DNA of 64,000 nucleotides, from positions 1 through 64,000 of the forward strand of contig NZ_JACCDF010000002.1 in NCBI RefSeq assembly GCF_013415105.1, read 5' to 3'. Shown here piece by piece: positions 57,081 to 64,000 of this stretch. Origin of the DNA: Vreelandella salicampi (lineage in GTDB: Bacteria; Pseudomonadota; Gammaproteobacteria; Pseudomonadales; Halomonadaceae). The notes beneath the pieces are model-generated. The model ran no database searches, was not told where the DNA came from, and saw nothing but the letters and a program-made list of their open reading frames with translations. The translations under genes were made by a program, and so were the position numbers. Numbering within the stretch: the first letter of the stretch is position 1; each line of letters opens with the position of its first letter.

Positions 57081-58946
57081 ATGTGGCCAACTGTTTCTCT
57101 TAATAATCGCCCACTAGTATGGGTGGCACTAGTGGCGCTGCCCGCTTGTGTGTGGATTCCCGATGCGCTTTTACGCTTGGTTGCGACAGTATTTGTCGTG
57201 TTGGGTATATGGGATGCGTGGCGCCTAGTGCGCCAGCAGCGCGTATACATGCGGCTGTCGCAAGATGTGATTAGCCTCACCGGCGATGCTGTGGTGGTCA
57301 GCGATGCGGAGAATCGTGTGATGGCGGTAAACCCGGCGTTTACCGAAATTACCGGCTTCGAGAGCCCAGAAATAGTTGGGCGAAAGCTCGAAACCTTAGC
57401 CGCGCCACGCCACGATAAAGCGTTTTACCAAAGCTTTTGGAGCACATTGAAAAGCACCGGCCGCTGGGAAGGGGAAATGTGGAACCGGCGCAAGCACGGC
57501 GACGAATACCCCGAGTGGCTGAAGGTGCGTGCGGTGACCGATAAGCGCGGCGAGATCACGCATTTTATCAGCCTCTTTACTGACATTTCAGCGCAAAAAG
57601 CCCGCGAGCAGGATTTACGTCGTATCGGCTATGAAGACCCGCTGACCGGATTGCCCAACCGCCGCCGTCTGCACGATTTAATGGCTTCGCGCCTGCGCCA
57701 TCTGCGCGCCGGTGAGAGCCTGGATTTGGCCCTGATCGATATCGACGGTTTAAAAACCGTCAACGACGGGTTAGGCGTTGAACAAGGGGACCGCTTGCTG
57801 GCGCGTTTCGCTCAGCGCTTGGCAGGTTACGCGGCGGGCGGCGTGGTAGGGCGCCTCGGCGGCGATGAGTTTTTGGTCATCCGCACCACCACCTTTGATG
57901 ATCACGATAAGTGGGTGGCAGAGCTTCGCGAGCACATGTGCAACCCGTTTGAAATCAATGAACAGTCGCTACGGTTGGGGATTACCGTGGGTAGTTGCCG
58001 CGCCCCGGAAGATGGACGCGATTCCGGCGTGCTGTTCCAGCGCTTAGAGTCAGCGCTTTATAGCGCCAAACGCTTGGGGCGTAACCATAGCCTGCGCTTT
58101 CGCCCGGCGCTGGATAAGCAGGATAACCCGCAGTTGGCGCTGGTCAGTGATCTGCGCGCGGCATTGGTCTCGGGAGATCAACTGGAGCTGCACTACCAGA
58201 CGCAGCACAACCCCAGTTCAGGCGAACTCGCCGGGATGGAGGCGCTGTTGCGTTGGCGCCACCCGCGCGATGGCATGATTTCCCCCGGTGATTTTATCCC
58301 CCTCGCGGAGCGCCACGGCCTGATGGCGGAGCTCGGCACCTGGGTAATCGAGAAAGCCTGCGCGCAGCAGGCGCACTGGCAAAATAGCGGAATGCCGAAT
58401 ACCACGGTGTGGATCAATATTTCTGCGTTACAACTGTTCCAAGGGGACTTGGAAAGCCAGCTCGCCGGTTGTTTAAAGCGCTACCGCTTGCGCCCAGCGC
58501 AAATCGGGTTGGAGCTCACCGAATCGGTGCTATTAGATGAGCGCGCTGGCGATATGGGCCCAAGGCTGAAAGCGCTGTCCGATCAAGGCTTTCCGATTGC
58601 GATCGACGATTTTGGCACCGGCTATTCCTCGTTGGGATACCTCAAGCGCCTGCCGGTGGATAAGGTGAAGCTGGATCGCGCTTTCATCCGCGAGCTACCC
58701 GAAAGCCAAGCCGACTCGGCGATTGTCAAAGCCGTGCTCGCGATGGCGGAAGGCATGGGGTTGGATGTGGTCGCCGAGGGTGTTGAGACCAAGGAACAGT
58801 GCCAGTTTCTGGTCGATGCAGGCTGCGGTATCGTGCAGGGGTTCTATTTTGCTCGCCCCCTGCTGGTACCGGAGCTGGAGGCGCAATGGCTGCGCGATTC
58901 GCCAGGGCGCGCTGAGGCTTCGCTGGCCGCCCAGTCAACCTCTTAA
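57081..58946 (+). CDS. PAS-GGDEF-EAL cyclic-di-GMP turnover protein
   Basis: A 621-residue membrane-linked signalling enzyme. Two short hydrophobic helices (about 10-48) are followed by a PAS domain (about 60-172; NPAFTEITGFESPEIVG). A diguanylate cyclase domain (about 180-340) has GRLGGDEFLV at 258-267. The phosphodiesterase domain (about 355-612) has EALLRWRHP, LTESVLLDE, DDFGTGYSSL and DVVAEGVET. Catalytic residues of both output domains look intact, so the net direction cannot be predicted. Near flagellar genes, it may affect motility versus attachment. Confidence 0.95.
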   Translation: MWPTVSLNNRPLVWVALVALPACVWIPDALLRLVATVFVVLGIWDAWRLVRQQRVYMRLSQDVISLTGDAVVVSDAENRVMAVNPAFTEITGFESPEIVGRKLETLAAPRHDKAFYQSFWSTLKSTGRWEGEMWNRRKHGDEYPEWLKVRAVTDKRGEITHFISLFTDISAQKAREQDLRRIGYEDPLTGLPNRRRLHDLMASRLRHLRAGESLDLALIDIDGLKTVNDGLGVEQGDRLLARFAQRLAGYAAGGVVGRLGGDEFLVIRTTTFDDHDKWVAELREHMCNPFEINEQSLRLGITVGSCRAPEDGRDSGVLFQRLESALYSAKRLGRNHSLRFRPALDKQDNPQLALVSDLRAALVSGDQLELHYQTQHNPSSGELAGMEALLRWRHPRDGMISPGDFIPLAERHGLMAELGTWVIEKACAQQAHWQNSGMPNTTVWINISALQLFQGDLESQLAGCLKRYRLRPAQIGLELTESVLLDERAGDMGPRLKALSDQGFPIAIDDFGTGYSSLGYLKRLPVDKVKLDRAFIRELPESQADSAIVKAVLAMAEGMGLDVVAEGVETKEQCQFLVDAGCGIVQGFYFARPLLVPELEAQWLRDSPGRAEASLAAQSTS

Positions 58947-58956
58947 GCTTAAGCGT

Positions 58957-59472
58957 TTACGGTTTGGCAACTAAGCGTGGGAAACCGCGCGCTATCGCCG
59001 CGCACATGATGCCCCAAATAACTGCTTGCGTGGGCAACAGCCAGGGCGCGAGCGTCACATCGGCGAGCATCGCGCCGCCGTAATAAGACAGCGGGCCGCT
59101 TGTCGCGCCACCCAAGAATGCCAGCAATGGGTAGCGCCATAGCCATCTCAGCGAATGCAGAACCAACGTGGCGAATAGCGGCCACAGCATCCATAACCAC
59201 AGCGGCATCACGCCAAATAACCGGATATGACCGCTGAAATCAAACCCGCCGAGCAGGCTTAAAACGCCGTCGAGCAGAAGCCCGAGTAGCGCAAAACCCA
59301 ATAGCAAACGCCACTCCCCCGGCACCGCCATCGTGCGCAAGTGCCAAGCAATCAGCGCGCTGCCGCCAGCAAGGGCTAGCCAAGAGCCGCCTAGCACACA
59401 CAAGAACCAGCCCGCTTGAAAGCGCAAGATGTTGGCGAGCAGCGCGTGCCACGATGAAGCAGGGCTCGCCAT
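58957..59472 (-). CDS. DUF2878 family membrane protein
   Basis: A 171-residue protein with five or so hydrophobic segments; ILRFQAGWFLCVLGGSWLAL and MPLWLWMLWPLFATLVLHSL are typical of DUF2878. The ATG at 59472 overlaps the stop of the Cfa-like gene by one base; a longer frame inside that gene is rejected. It is the last gene of the operon running from beyond 64 kb. Function unknown; co-occurrence suggests a link to fatty-acid or envelope modification. Confidence 0.88.
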   Translation of the reverse strand: MASPASSWHALLANILRFQAGWFLCVLGGSWLALAGGSALIAWHLRTMAVPGEWRLLLGFALLGLLLDGVLSLLGGFDFSGHIRLFGVMPLWLWMLWPLFATLVLHSLRWLWRYPLLAFLGGATSGPLSYYGGAMLADVTLAPWLLPTQAVIWGIMCAAIARGFPRLVAKP

Positions 59473-60800
59473 TACAGCGCGCCGGTGAGCGGTGCTGGCT
59501 TGGCTTGGGGTTTCGCCAGCAATAAGTGGCAGGTACCAATTGAGCGCTCCAAAAAACCGCCTTCGCAATAACACAGATAATAGCGCCACATGCGCACAAA
59601 ACGTTCGTCGTAGCCCATTGCGTGGACGGCTTCCAGGCTGGCTTCAAAGCGGTGGCGCCATTCGCGCAGGGTGCGCGCGTAGTGCTGGCCAATCTCATCG
59701 AGTGCCACCATATTGAGCGACGTTTTGCGCGTCACGCTTTTAAGCATGGCGTGGTGCGAGGGCAGAAAGCCGCCGGGAAAAATATAGCGCTTGATGAAAT
59801 CCATCTCGCGTTTTGCCGCTTCAAAGCGTTGGTCACGAATGGTGATGGCCTGCAGCATGGCTTGGCCATCCTCGGCGAGCAGGCTGTCGATTTTGGCTAG
59901 GTAGGTATCTAAGTACTGATGCCCCACGGCTTCGATCATCTCCACCGAGATCACGCGGTCGTAGGTGCCGGTGAGTTCGCGGTAATCCTGTTTGAGCAGG
60001 GTGATTTTATGTTCTAACCCTTCCGTTTTGATGCGCGCCGCCGTATGGGCGTATTGCTCTTCCGAGATCGTGGTGGTGGTGACGTGGCAGCCACGGGTTT
60101 TGGCTGCATGCAGGGCAAGCCCGCCCCAGCCGGTACCGATCTCCAACAACTGGTGCTCGGGGCGAACGTCGAGCTTCTCCAGCATCAGGTCGAGCTTATA
60201 GGTGGAGGCCTCTTCTAGGCTCGCATCCGGGTAAGGGAAAACGGCACTGGAGTACATCCAGTGTTCACGATCCAGAAACGTCGAGAATAGGTCGTTGCCG
60301 ATATCGTAATGGGCGGCGATATTACGCTTAGAGCCTTCGACGCTATTACGTTGAAATCGGTAGGCGGTATTGAGCAGCCAGCGGGTAAAGCGCGCGCTGC
60401 CGGTTTCCAGCTTACCGTTGACCTGCTCTAGATTAGCGGCAAAAAGGCGCACCAGCGCGACAAGGTTGTCAGCGTCCCAATCGTGTTCCATGTACGATTC
60501 CGCCGCCCCTATGGTTCCACCGAAGGCCAGGCGCTTCCAGGCACGCGGGTGGCGAATGACGACCGTTGCTTGAAGCGGCCCTCCCCGGCCGAGGTGGTGG
60601 CGTTTCGTGCCTTCAATCAAGGTGATGTAACCACCCTGAAAGGTGTCGAGCTGCTTGAGCAAGCGCGGCTTTAACCAGCGCGTCACGCGATCCGTTTGCG
60701 CGGCGGATGGGCTCGCTGCCGGTGCAGCCGTGCCTTTTTTTGCCAGCGAAGAGGCCGTGGCGGATGCCGTCGACGAGCGGGATGTACGCAGGGTTGTCAT
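59472..60800 (-). CDS. cyclopropane-fatty-acid-phospholipid synthase family methyltransferase
   Basis: A 442-residue SAM-dependent enzyme of the Cfa family. It has an N-terminal lipid-binding part (LKQLDTFQGGYITLIEGTKR), a YDIGNDLF motif, SAM motif I LLEIGTGWGGLALHAAKTRG, VISVEMIEAVGHQYL and late FIKRYIFPGGFLPS. It methylates or cyclopropanates unsaturated acyl chains of phospholipids. The start at 60800 follows AAGGAGAT and overlaps the DUF1365 stop. In this operon type (with DUF1365, FAD oxidoreductase and SDR) the Cfa homologue may make methylated or furan-type fatty acids rather than cyclopropanes. Confidence 0.92.
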   Translation of the reverse strand: MTTLRTSRSSTASATASSLAKKGTAAPAASPSAAQTDRVTRWLKPRLLKQLDTFQGGYITLIEGTKRHHLGRGGPLQATVVIRHPRAWKRLAFGGTIGAAESYMEHDWDADNLVALVRLFAANLEQVNGKLETGSARFTRWLLNTAYRFQRNSVEGSKRNIAAHYDIGNDLFSTFLDREHWMYSSAVFPYPDASLEEASTYKLDLMLEKLDVRPEHQLLEIGTGWGGLALHAAKTRGCHVTTTTISEEQYAHTAARIKTEGLEHKITLLKQDYRELTGTYDRVISVEMIEAVGHQYLDTYLAKIDSLLAEDGQAMLQAITIRDQRFEAAKREMDFIKRYIFPGGFLPSHHAMLKSVTRKTSLNMVALDEIGQHYARTLREWRHRFEASLEAVHAMGYDERFVRMWRYYLCYCEGGFLERSIGTCHLLLAKPQAKPAPLTGAL

Positions 60801-61588
60801 TATGGTATCTCCTTGCGTTGAGAATGGTCGTAGAGAGGGACGCGCTTGAGCCACAGCTTGAGCGCTTGGAAGTGAATACCTGCCAGTGTTTTCAGGCTGA
60901 GCCACGGTTGGCGTGCCAGCGTGCGCAGCAGCACGCCGCGTGTGGCTGGCGCGGCGGTGAGCGTCAGCGTGGCGTCAAACTGGCGCGGCGGTGTATCGGG
61001 AGCCGGGTCGTTGTGCCAATTCTCCATGTGCACGAGCAGCTGCTCGCCCGGGGTGTTGAAGCGCCAGCGGTAGGTCATGTCCATGGGGTTAAACGGCGAG
61101 ACGTGCATGCGCTTGGCAAATATCGCCGCGTGGCTATGGCGTTTGGGGTCGACCGTGCAGGCGTAGGCGGTACGCTCGCGCCACGGCATGTTGGTGACTT
61201 CTCCCAATACGGCGGCGAGCCGGTCATCGCAGTCGTAAACGTAGTAAAGCGTAATGGGATTAAAAACGACGCCGAGAGTCCTCAGCTGGGTGAGGATAAA
61301 AATCCGCCCGTCAGGGGCGCTGCCTAGCTGGCGGGTGAGCTCGGCGCGCACGGCGTCTTTCAGCGGGATATCCGTCGGGCCGAGGTAGTCTTCACGGCGA
61401 AAGCGCGCTAATGCCGTACGGCGGGCGCTAAAACCGGGCACGCCGTCAAATAGCGCGGGCAGCTCGTCAAGGTCCAGCCATGCCATCCATATTTGGTAAC
61501 TAAAGGCATGATGGCGCGGCGTAAAACGACGGTGGCGCAGTGTGCCACGATAAATACGCGAGCTAACCGCCTCTGTTGTAATGCTCAT
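60800..61588 (-). CDS. DUF1365 family protein
   Basis: A 262-residue soluble protein of the DUF1365 family: RIYRGTLRHRRFTPRHHAFS at the N-terminus, LRTLGVVFNPITLYYVYDCD and HVSPFNPMDMTYRWRFN in the middle. Biochemical role not known. It overlaps the FAD oxidoreductase gene by four bases at one end and the Cfa gene by one base (TAATG) at the other, so the proteins are made in step. Confidence 0.92.
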   Translation of the reverse strand: MSITTEAVSSRIYRGTLRHRRFTPRHHAFSYQIWMAWLDLDELPALFDGVPGFSARRTALARFRREDYLGPTDIPLKDAVRAELTRQLGSAPDGRIFILTQLRTLGVVFNPITLYYVYDCDDRLAAVLGEVTNMPWRERTAYACTVDPKRHSHAAIFAKRMHVSPFNPMDMTYRWRFNTPGEQLLVHMENWHNDPAPDTPPRQFDATLTLTAAPATRGVLLRTLARQPWLSLKTLAGIHFQALKLWLKRVPLYDHSQRKEIP

Positions 61589-62958
61589 CCGAGTCCATCT
61601 CCCACGCCTGCGTGGGGCACGAGTTCATGCGCGGGTAGAGCGGTGGGGCCGTTTAGCGGCGGGGCGGCTTCGTCGCAGCCTAAAGCGCGGGCGACGCGCA
61701 GCGCGCTCCAAACGCCGTCTTCGTGAAAACCGTTACGCCAGTAAGCGCCGCAGAAGTGGGTGCGGCCAAAAGTGGCGGGCGCGCCGGAAATTTCGCCGTG
61801 GCGCTGCTGCGCGGCGTAGCCCCCAAGGGTGAACTGCGGGTGAGCGTAGGTGAAACGCCCAAGCACCTTGGCGGGGTCTATGCTCTCGCTGTCGTTTAAG
61901 GTCACACAGAACGTGGTGTCGGCCTCTAGGCGCTGCAGAATGTTCATGTCGTAGGTGACCGAAACGCGCGCTTGCGCGTCGCGCTGATCGAGGCGGTAGT
62001 TCCAGCTGGCCCAAGCGCGCCGACGCCGTGGCAGCAGGCGCGTATCGGTGTGCAGCACGACGTCGTTGTCTTGATACGGCATGGCCCCGAGGATATCGCG
62101 CTCGGCGGGCGAGGCATCGCTTAGCATCGAAAGCGCCTGGTCGCTATGGCAGGCCAGCACCACCTGATCAAAGCGTTCTTCGCCTGATGGGGTAGTCAGC
62201 GTGACCCCGGCGCTATCGCGCTGGATGGCGCTGACCGGTGTGTTCAACCGAATACGCGAGGCGTATGGCGCGGTGAGCGCGGGGATATAGGCCCGAGAGC
62301 CGCCAACCAAGGTGTACCACTGTGGGCGGTCGCTAACGCTCAACAGCCCATGGTTGCGGAAAAAACGCACGAAGAAGGTCAGCGGAAAAGCGCGCAGATC
62401 AATGATGCTGGCCGACCAAATCGCCGCGCCCATGGGCAGTAAGTAACGGCGCTGAAACGCGTCGCTATAGCTATTGCGGTCCAGGTACTCACCGAGCGTC
62501 ATATCGGCGTGTAGGTGTTCGCTGTCGAGGTCTCGGGTCGCCTCGCGGTTAAAGCGCATTATATCGCCAAGCAGCCGGTAGAACGCCGGGCGCAGCAGGT
62601 TGCGCCGCTGGGCGAACAGTGAACCTAGTGTGTGGCCGTTGTATTCGAAATCGACCTCGGTTTCGTGCACCGAGAAGCTCATTTCGGTGGGCTGCACGGC
62701 CACGCCCAGGGTTTCTAGCAGGCGCTGAAAGTGCGGGTAGGTCCAGTCGTTAAAGACGATAAAACCGGTATCGATGGCATACGGCTCGCCGCCCACCGCC
62801 ACATCGATGGTCGCGGTGTGGCCGCCCAAGCGCTCGGCGGATTCAAAAAGTGTCACTTCGTGCTGCGCTGAGAGATACCAAGCAGCGGCCATGCCGCTTA
62901 TGCCGCTGCCGACGACGGCGATGCGCTGCGAAGCGTGAAGCGGAGCAGGCTGGATCAT
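61585..62958 (-). CDS. NAD(P)/FAD-dependent oxidoreductase (amine-oxidase fold)
   Basis: A 457-residue flavoprotein with a GxGxxG FAD motif (IAVVGSGISGMAAAWYLS) and the second family motif ESAERLGGHTATI; the C-terminal FAD-contacting segment is FCGAYWRNGFHEDGVWSALR. Resembles desaturase/squalene-associated oxidoreductases. In this operon type it probably acts on the acyl chain modified by the Cfa-like enzyme. Overlaps both neighbours by four bases. Confidence 0.92.
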   Translation of the reverse strand: MIQPAPLHASQRIAVVGSGISGMAAAWYLSAQHEVTLFESAERLGGHTATIDVAVGGEPYAIDTGFIVFNDWTYPHFQRLLETLGVAVQPTEMSFSVHETEVDFEYNGHTLGSLFAQRRNLLRPAFYRLLGDIMRFNREATRDLDSEHLHADMTLGEYLDRNSYSDAFQRRYLLPMGAAIWSASIIDLRAFPLTFFVRFFRNHGLLSVSDRPQWYTLVGGSRAYIPALTAPYASRIRLNTPVSAIQRDSAGVTLTTPSGEERFDQVVLACHSDQALSMLSDASPAERDILGAMPYQDNDVVLHTDTRLLPRRRRAWASWNYRLDQRDAQARVSVTYDMNILQRLEADTTFCVTLNDSESIDPAKVLGRFTYAHPQFTLGGYAAQQRHGEISGAPATFGRTHFCGAYWRNGFHEDGVWSALRVARALGCDEAAPPLNGPTALPAHELVPHAGVGDGLG

Positions 62959-63740
62959 GCATGCTCTCCTTGCGAGCGGGCCATGCGCAGGCCAATGGCG
63001 TGTCGCAGCCCCGGCGGCAGAATGCCGAGCAGCTTGACCAGGTACGTGAAACGGCGCGGGAAGTGAATATCCAGCCTGCCTTTGGCCAGTCCGTTAAGGA
63101 TGGCCTCTGCGGCGTGGTCAACGCTTACGCGCATCGGCATGGGGAAGTCGTTACGCTCGGTAAGCGGTGTTTTCACAAACCCGGGGTGAATGAGGCTGAC
63201 GCCGATTCCTTCTTGATGCAGATCAAGGCGCAGCGATTGCAAAAAGTAGCTCACCGCCGCTTTGGAGGCGCCGTAAGCTTCGGCGCGGGGCAAGGGCAGA
63301 TAGGCGGAGGCACTAGACGTGGCGGCAAGGCGTGCCGGGCGGCCTTCTTTACGCGCGGCGCGCAGCAGCGGCAGGGCGGCTTCCACCCCGTAAAGCGTCC
63401 CGTACAGGTTGGGTGTGAGGACTCGCTCGATCAGCGCCATGTCGAAATCAGGCATGTCCACGTACTCGCAGGTGCCCGCGTTGAGCAGCACCAAATCCAA
63501 CGCGCCGAGCCGCTCGCGGATCGTTTCGCCAGCGGCAAGTACGGCGTTGCGGTCGCTGATATCCAGCGGCAGCGCAATGGCGTTGGTGTGGTTCGCGCAC
63601 AGCGCGTCGAGTTTGTCGGCGCTGCGGGCGCTTAACACCACTTGGTGGCCTTCATCGAGCAGTTTTTTTGCTACCGCTTCGCCGATCCCGGAGGTGGCGC
63701 CGGTCAACCAAATGCGTTGCGGCGTTTGCCATCGACTCAT
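62955..63740 (-). CDS. SDR-family oxidoreductase
   Basis: A 261-residue classical short-chain dehydrogenase. Cofactor motif LTGATSGIGEAVAKKL, an Arg (SARS) suggesting NADP, LLNAGTC in place of NNAG, catalytic Ser in ATSSASAYLP and YGASK. Part of the overlapping operon with the FAD oxidoreductase; substrate unknown. Confidence 0.9.
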   Translation of the reverse strand: MSRWQTPQRIWLTGATSGIGEAVAKKLLDEGHQVVLSARSADKLDALCANHTNAIALPLDISDRNAVLAAGETIRERLGALDLVLLNAGTCEYVDMPDFDMALIERVLTPNLYGTLYGVEAALPLLRAARKEGRPARLAATSSASAYLPLPRAEAYGASKAAVSYFLQSLRLDLHQEGIGVSLIHPGFVKTPLTERNDFPMPMRVSVDHAAEAILNGLAKGRLDIHFPRRFTYLVKLLGILPPGLRHAIGLRMARSQGEHA

Positions 63741-63769
63741 GTGACACTCCGTTAACTGACGTCTTGCCG

Positions 63770-64000
63770 TTAATTGACTCGCCGTTTAAGCAGACGGACC
63801 AAGCGGCCTAAAACGGGGACGTGCTCGTACAGCATGGCGCCCGCATCAAAATAATCCCGGTGGTGCGCGACGCGCCCGTCATCAGCGAAGGTCAGGTGCG
63901 AGCACCCCGCTACCACGATGACCTTGCCGCTTGCCAGTGACGGGTGCGCAAAGTGCATGGTCCACGTCACAAAGGCGGTATCGCCTTGGCATACTTTCTG
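63770..64000 (-). CDS. nuclear transport factor 2/SnoaL-like protein (partial, runs off the window)
   Basis: The C-terminal ~76 codons of a gene whose start lies beyond 64000. The visible part (CSHLTFADDGRVAHHRDYFD, then EHVPVLGRLVRLLKRRV) matches the SnoaL-like/NTF2 proteins that usually accompany this operon. The open frame continues to the window edge (QKVCQGDTAFVTWTMHFAHP). Confidence 0.8.
   Translation of the reverse strand, partial: QKVCQGDTAFVTWTMHFAHPSLASGKVIVVAGCSHLTFADDGRVAHHRDYFDAGAMLYEHVPVLGRLVRLLKRRVN

Overview
The window looks like a chromosomal segment of a moderately halophilic gammaproteobacterium of the Halomonadaceae (Halomonas type). This is inferred from gene content and protein style: an NhaD-type Na+/H+ antiporter, a TRAP transporter, UmuDC, an adenine deaminase of the Pseudomonas/Halomonas kind, flagellin with two FliD genes, and moderately GC-rich core genes. 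No rRNA or tRNA gene and no CRISPR array was seen.

Left part (0-27 kb), mostly metabolic and housekeeping. A TPP riboswitch precedes tenA-thiC. A minus-strand catabolic unit then runs from 11.05 down to 3.8 kb: split transketolase (two genes), TRAP transporter (SBP, small and large permease), TIM-barrel sugar isomerase/epimerase, SDR dehydrogenase and a GntR/FadR-type regulator. Palindromes in its 600-bp upstream region look like GntR operators, and a DASS-family anion transporter diverges from the same region. No sugar kinase is present, and I cannot name the substrate. Next come a MocR-type regulator, ccoG, a cold-shock gene, LexA-boxed umuDC, a BrkB-family membrane protein, adenine deaminase, arfB, ybiT and sbcDC.

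Accessory region (27.4-51.8 kb). Two kinds of material are interleaved. The first is a REP/REPIN-rich zone with PD-(D/E)XK (Rpn/PDDEXK) nuclease genes, three of which share the same 3' end behind different 5' parts. It also holds a heptad-repeat coiled-coil protein, a multi-copy mini-gene found behind cysQ, a decayed second cysQ, an integrase remnant and a zeta-type toxin pair. The second is a flagellar and surface-sugar island: fliC, a TPR/O-GlcNAc-transferase-like protein with an FkbM-like tail, a family 2 glycosyltransferase and a complete CDP-3,6-dideoxyhexose (ascarylose-like) pathway. The outer edges of this 20-kb block carry an inverted pair of paralogous two-gene cassettes, each a ZipA-like membrane-anchored protein plus a small helical partner.

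Right part (51.9-64 kb). Two fliD genes follow, the second with its own sigma-28 promoter. After them come nhaD, a PAS-GGDEF-EAL cyclic-di-GMP enzyme, and a tightly overlapping minus-strand operon (SnoaL-like, SDR, FAD oxidoreductase, DUF1365, Cfa-like methyltransferase, DUF2878) of a type linked in other proteobacteria to fatty-acid modification and singlet-oxygen or envelope stress. This operon runs off the right edge. The most interesting unexplained structures are the duplicated ZipA-like cassettes around the flagellin/sugar island, the shared 3' ends of the Rpn genes at REP elements, the cysQ-linked mini-gene family, and the kinase-less split-transketolase pathway.
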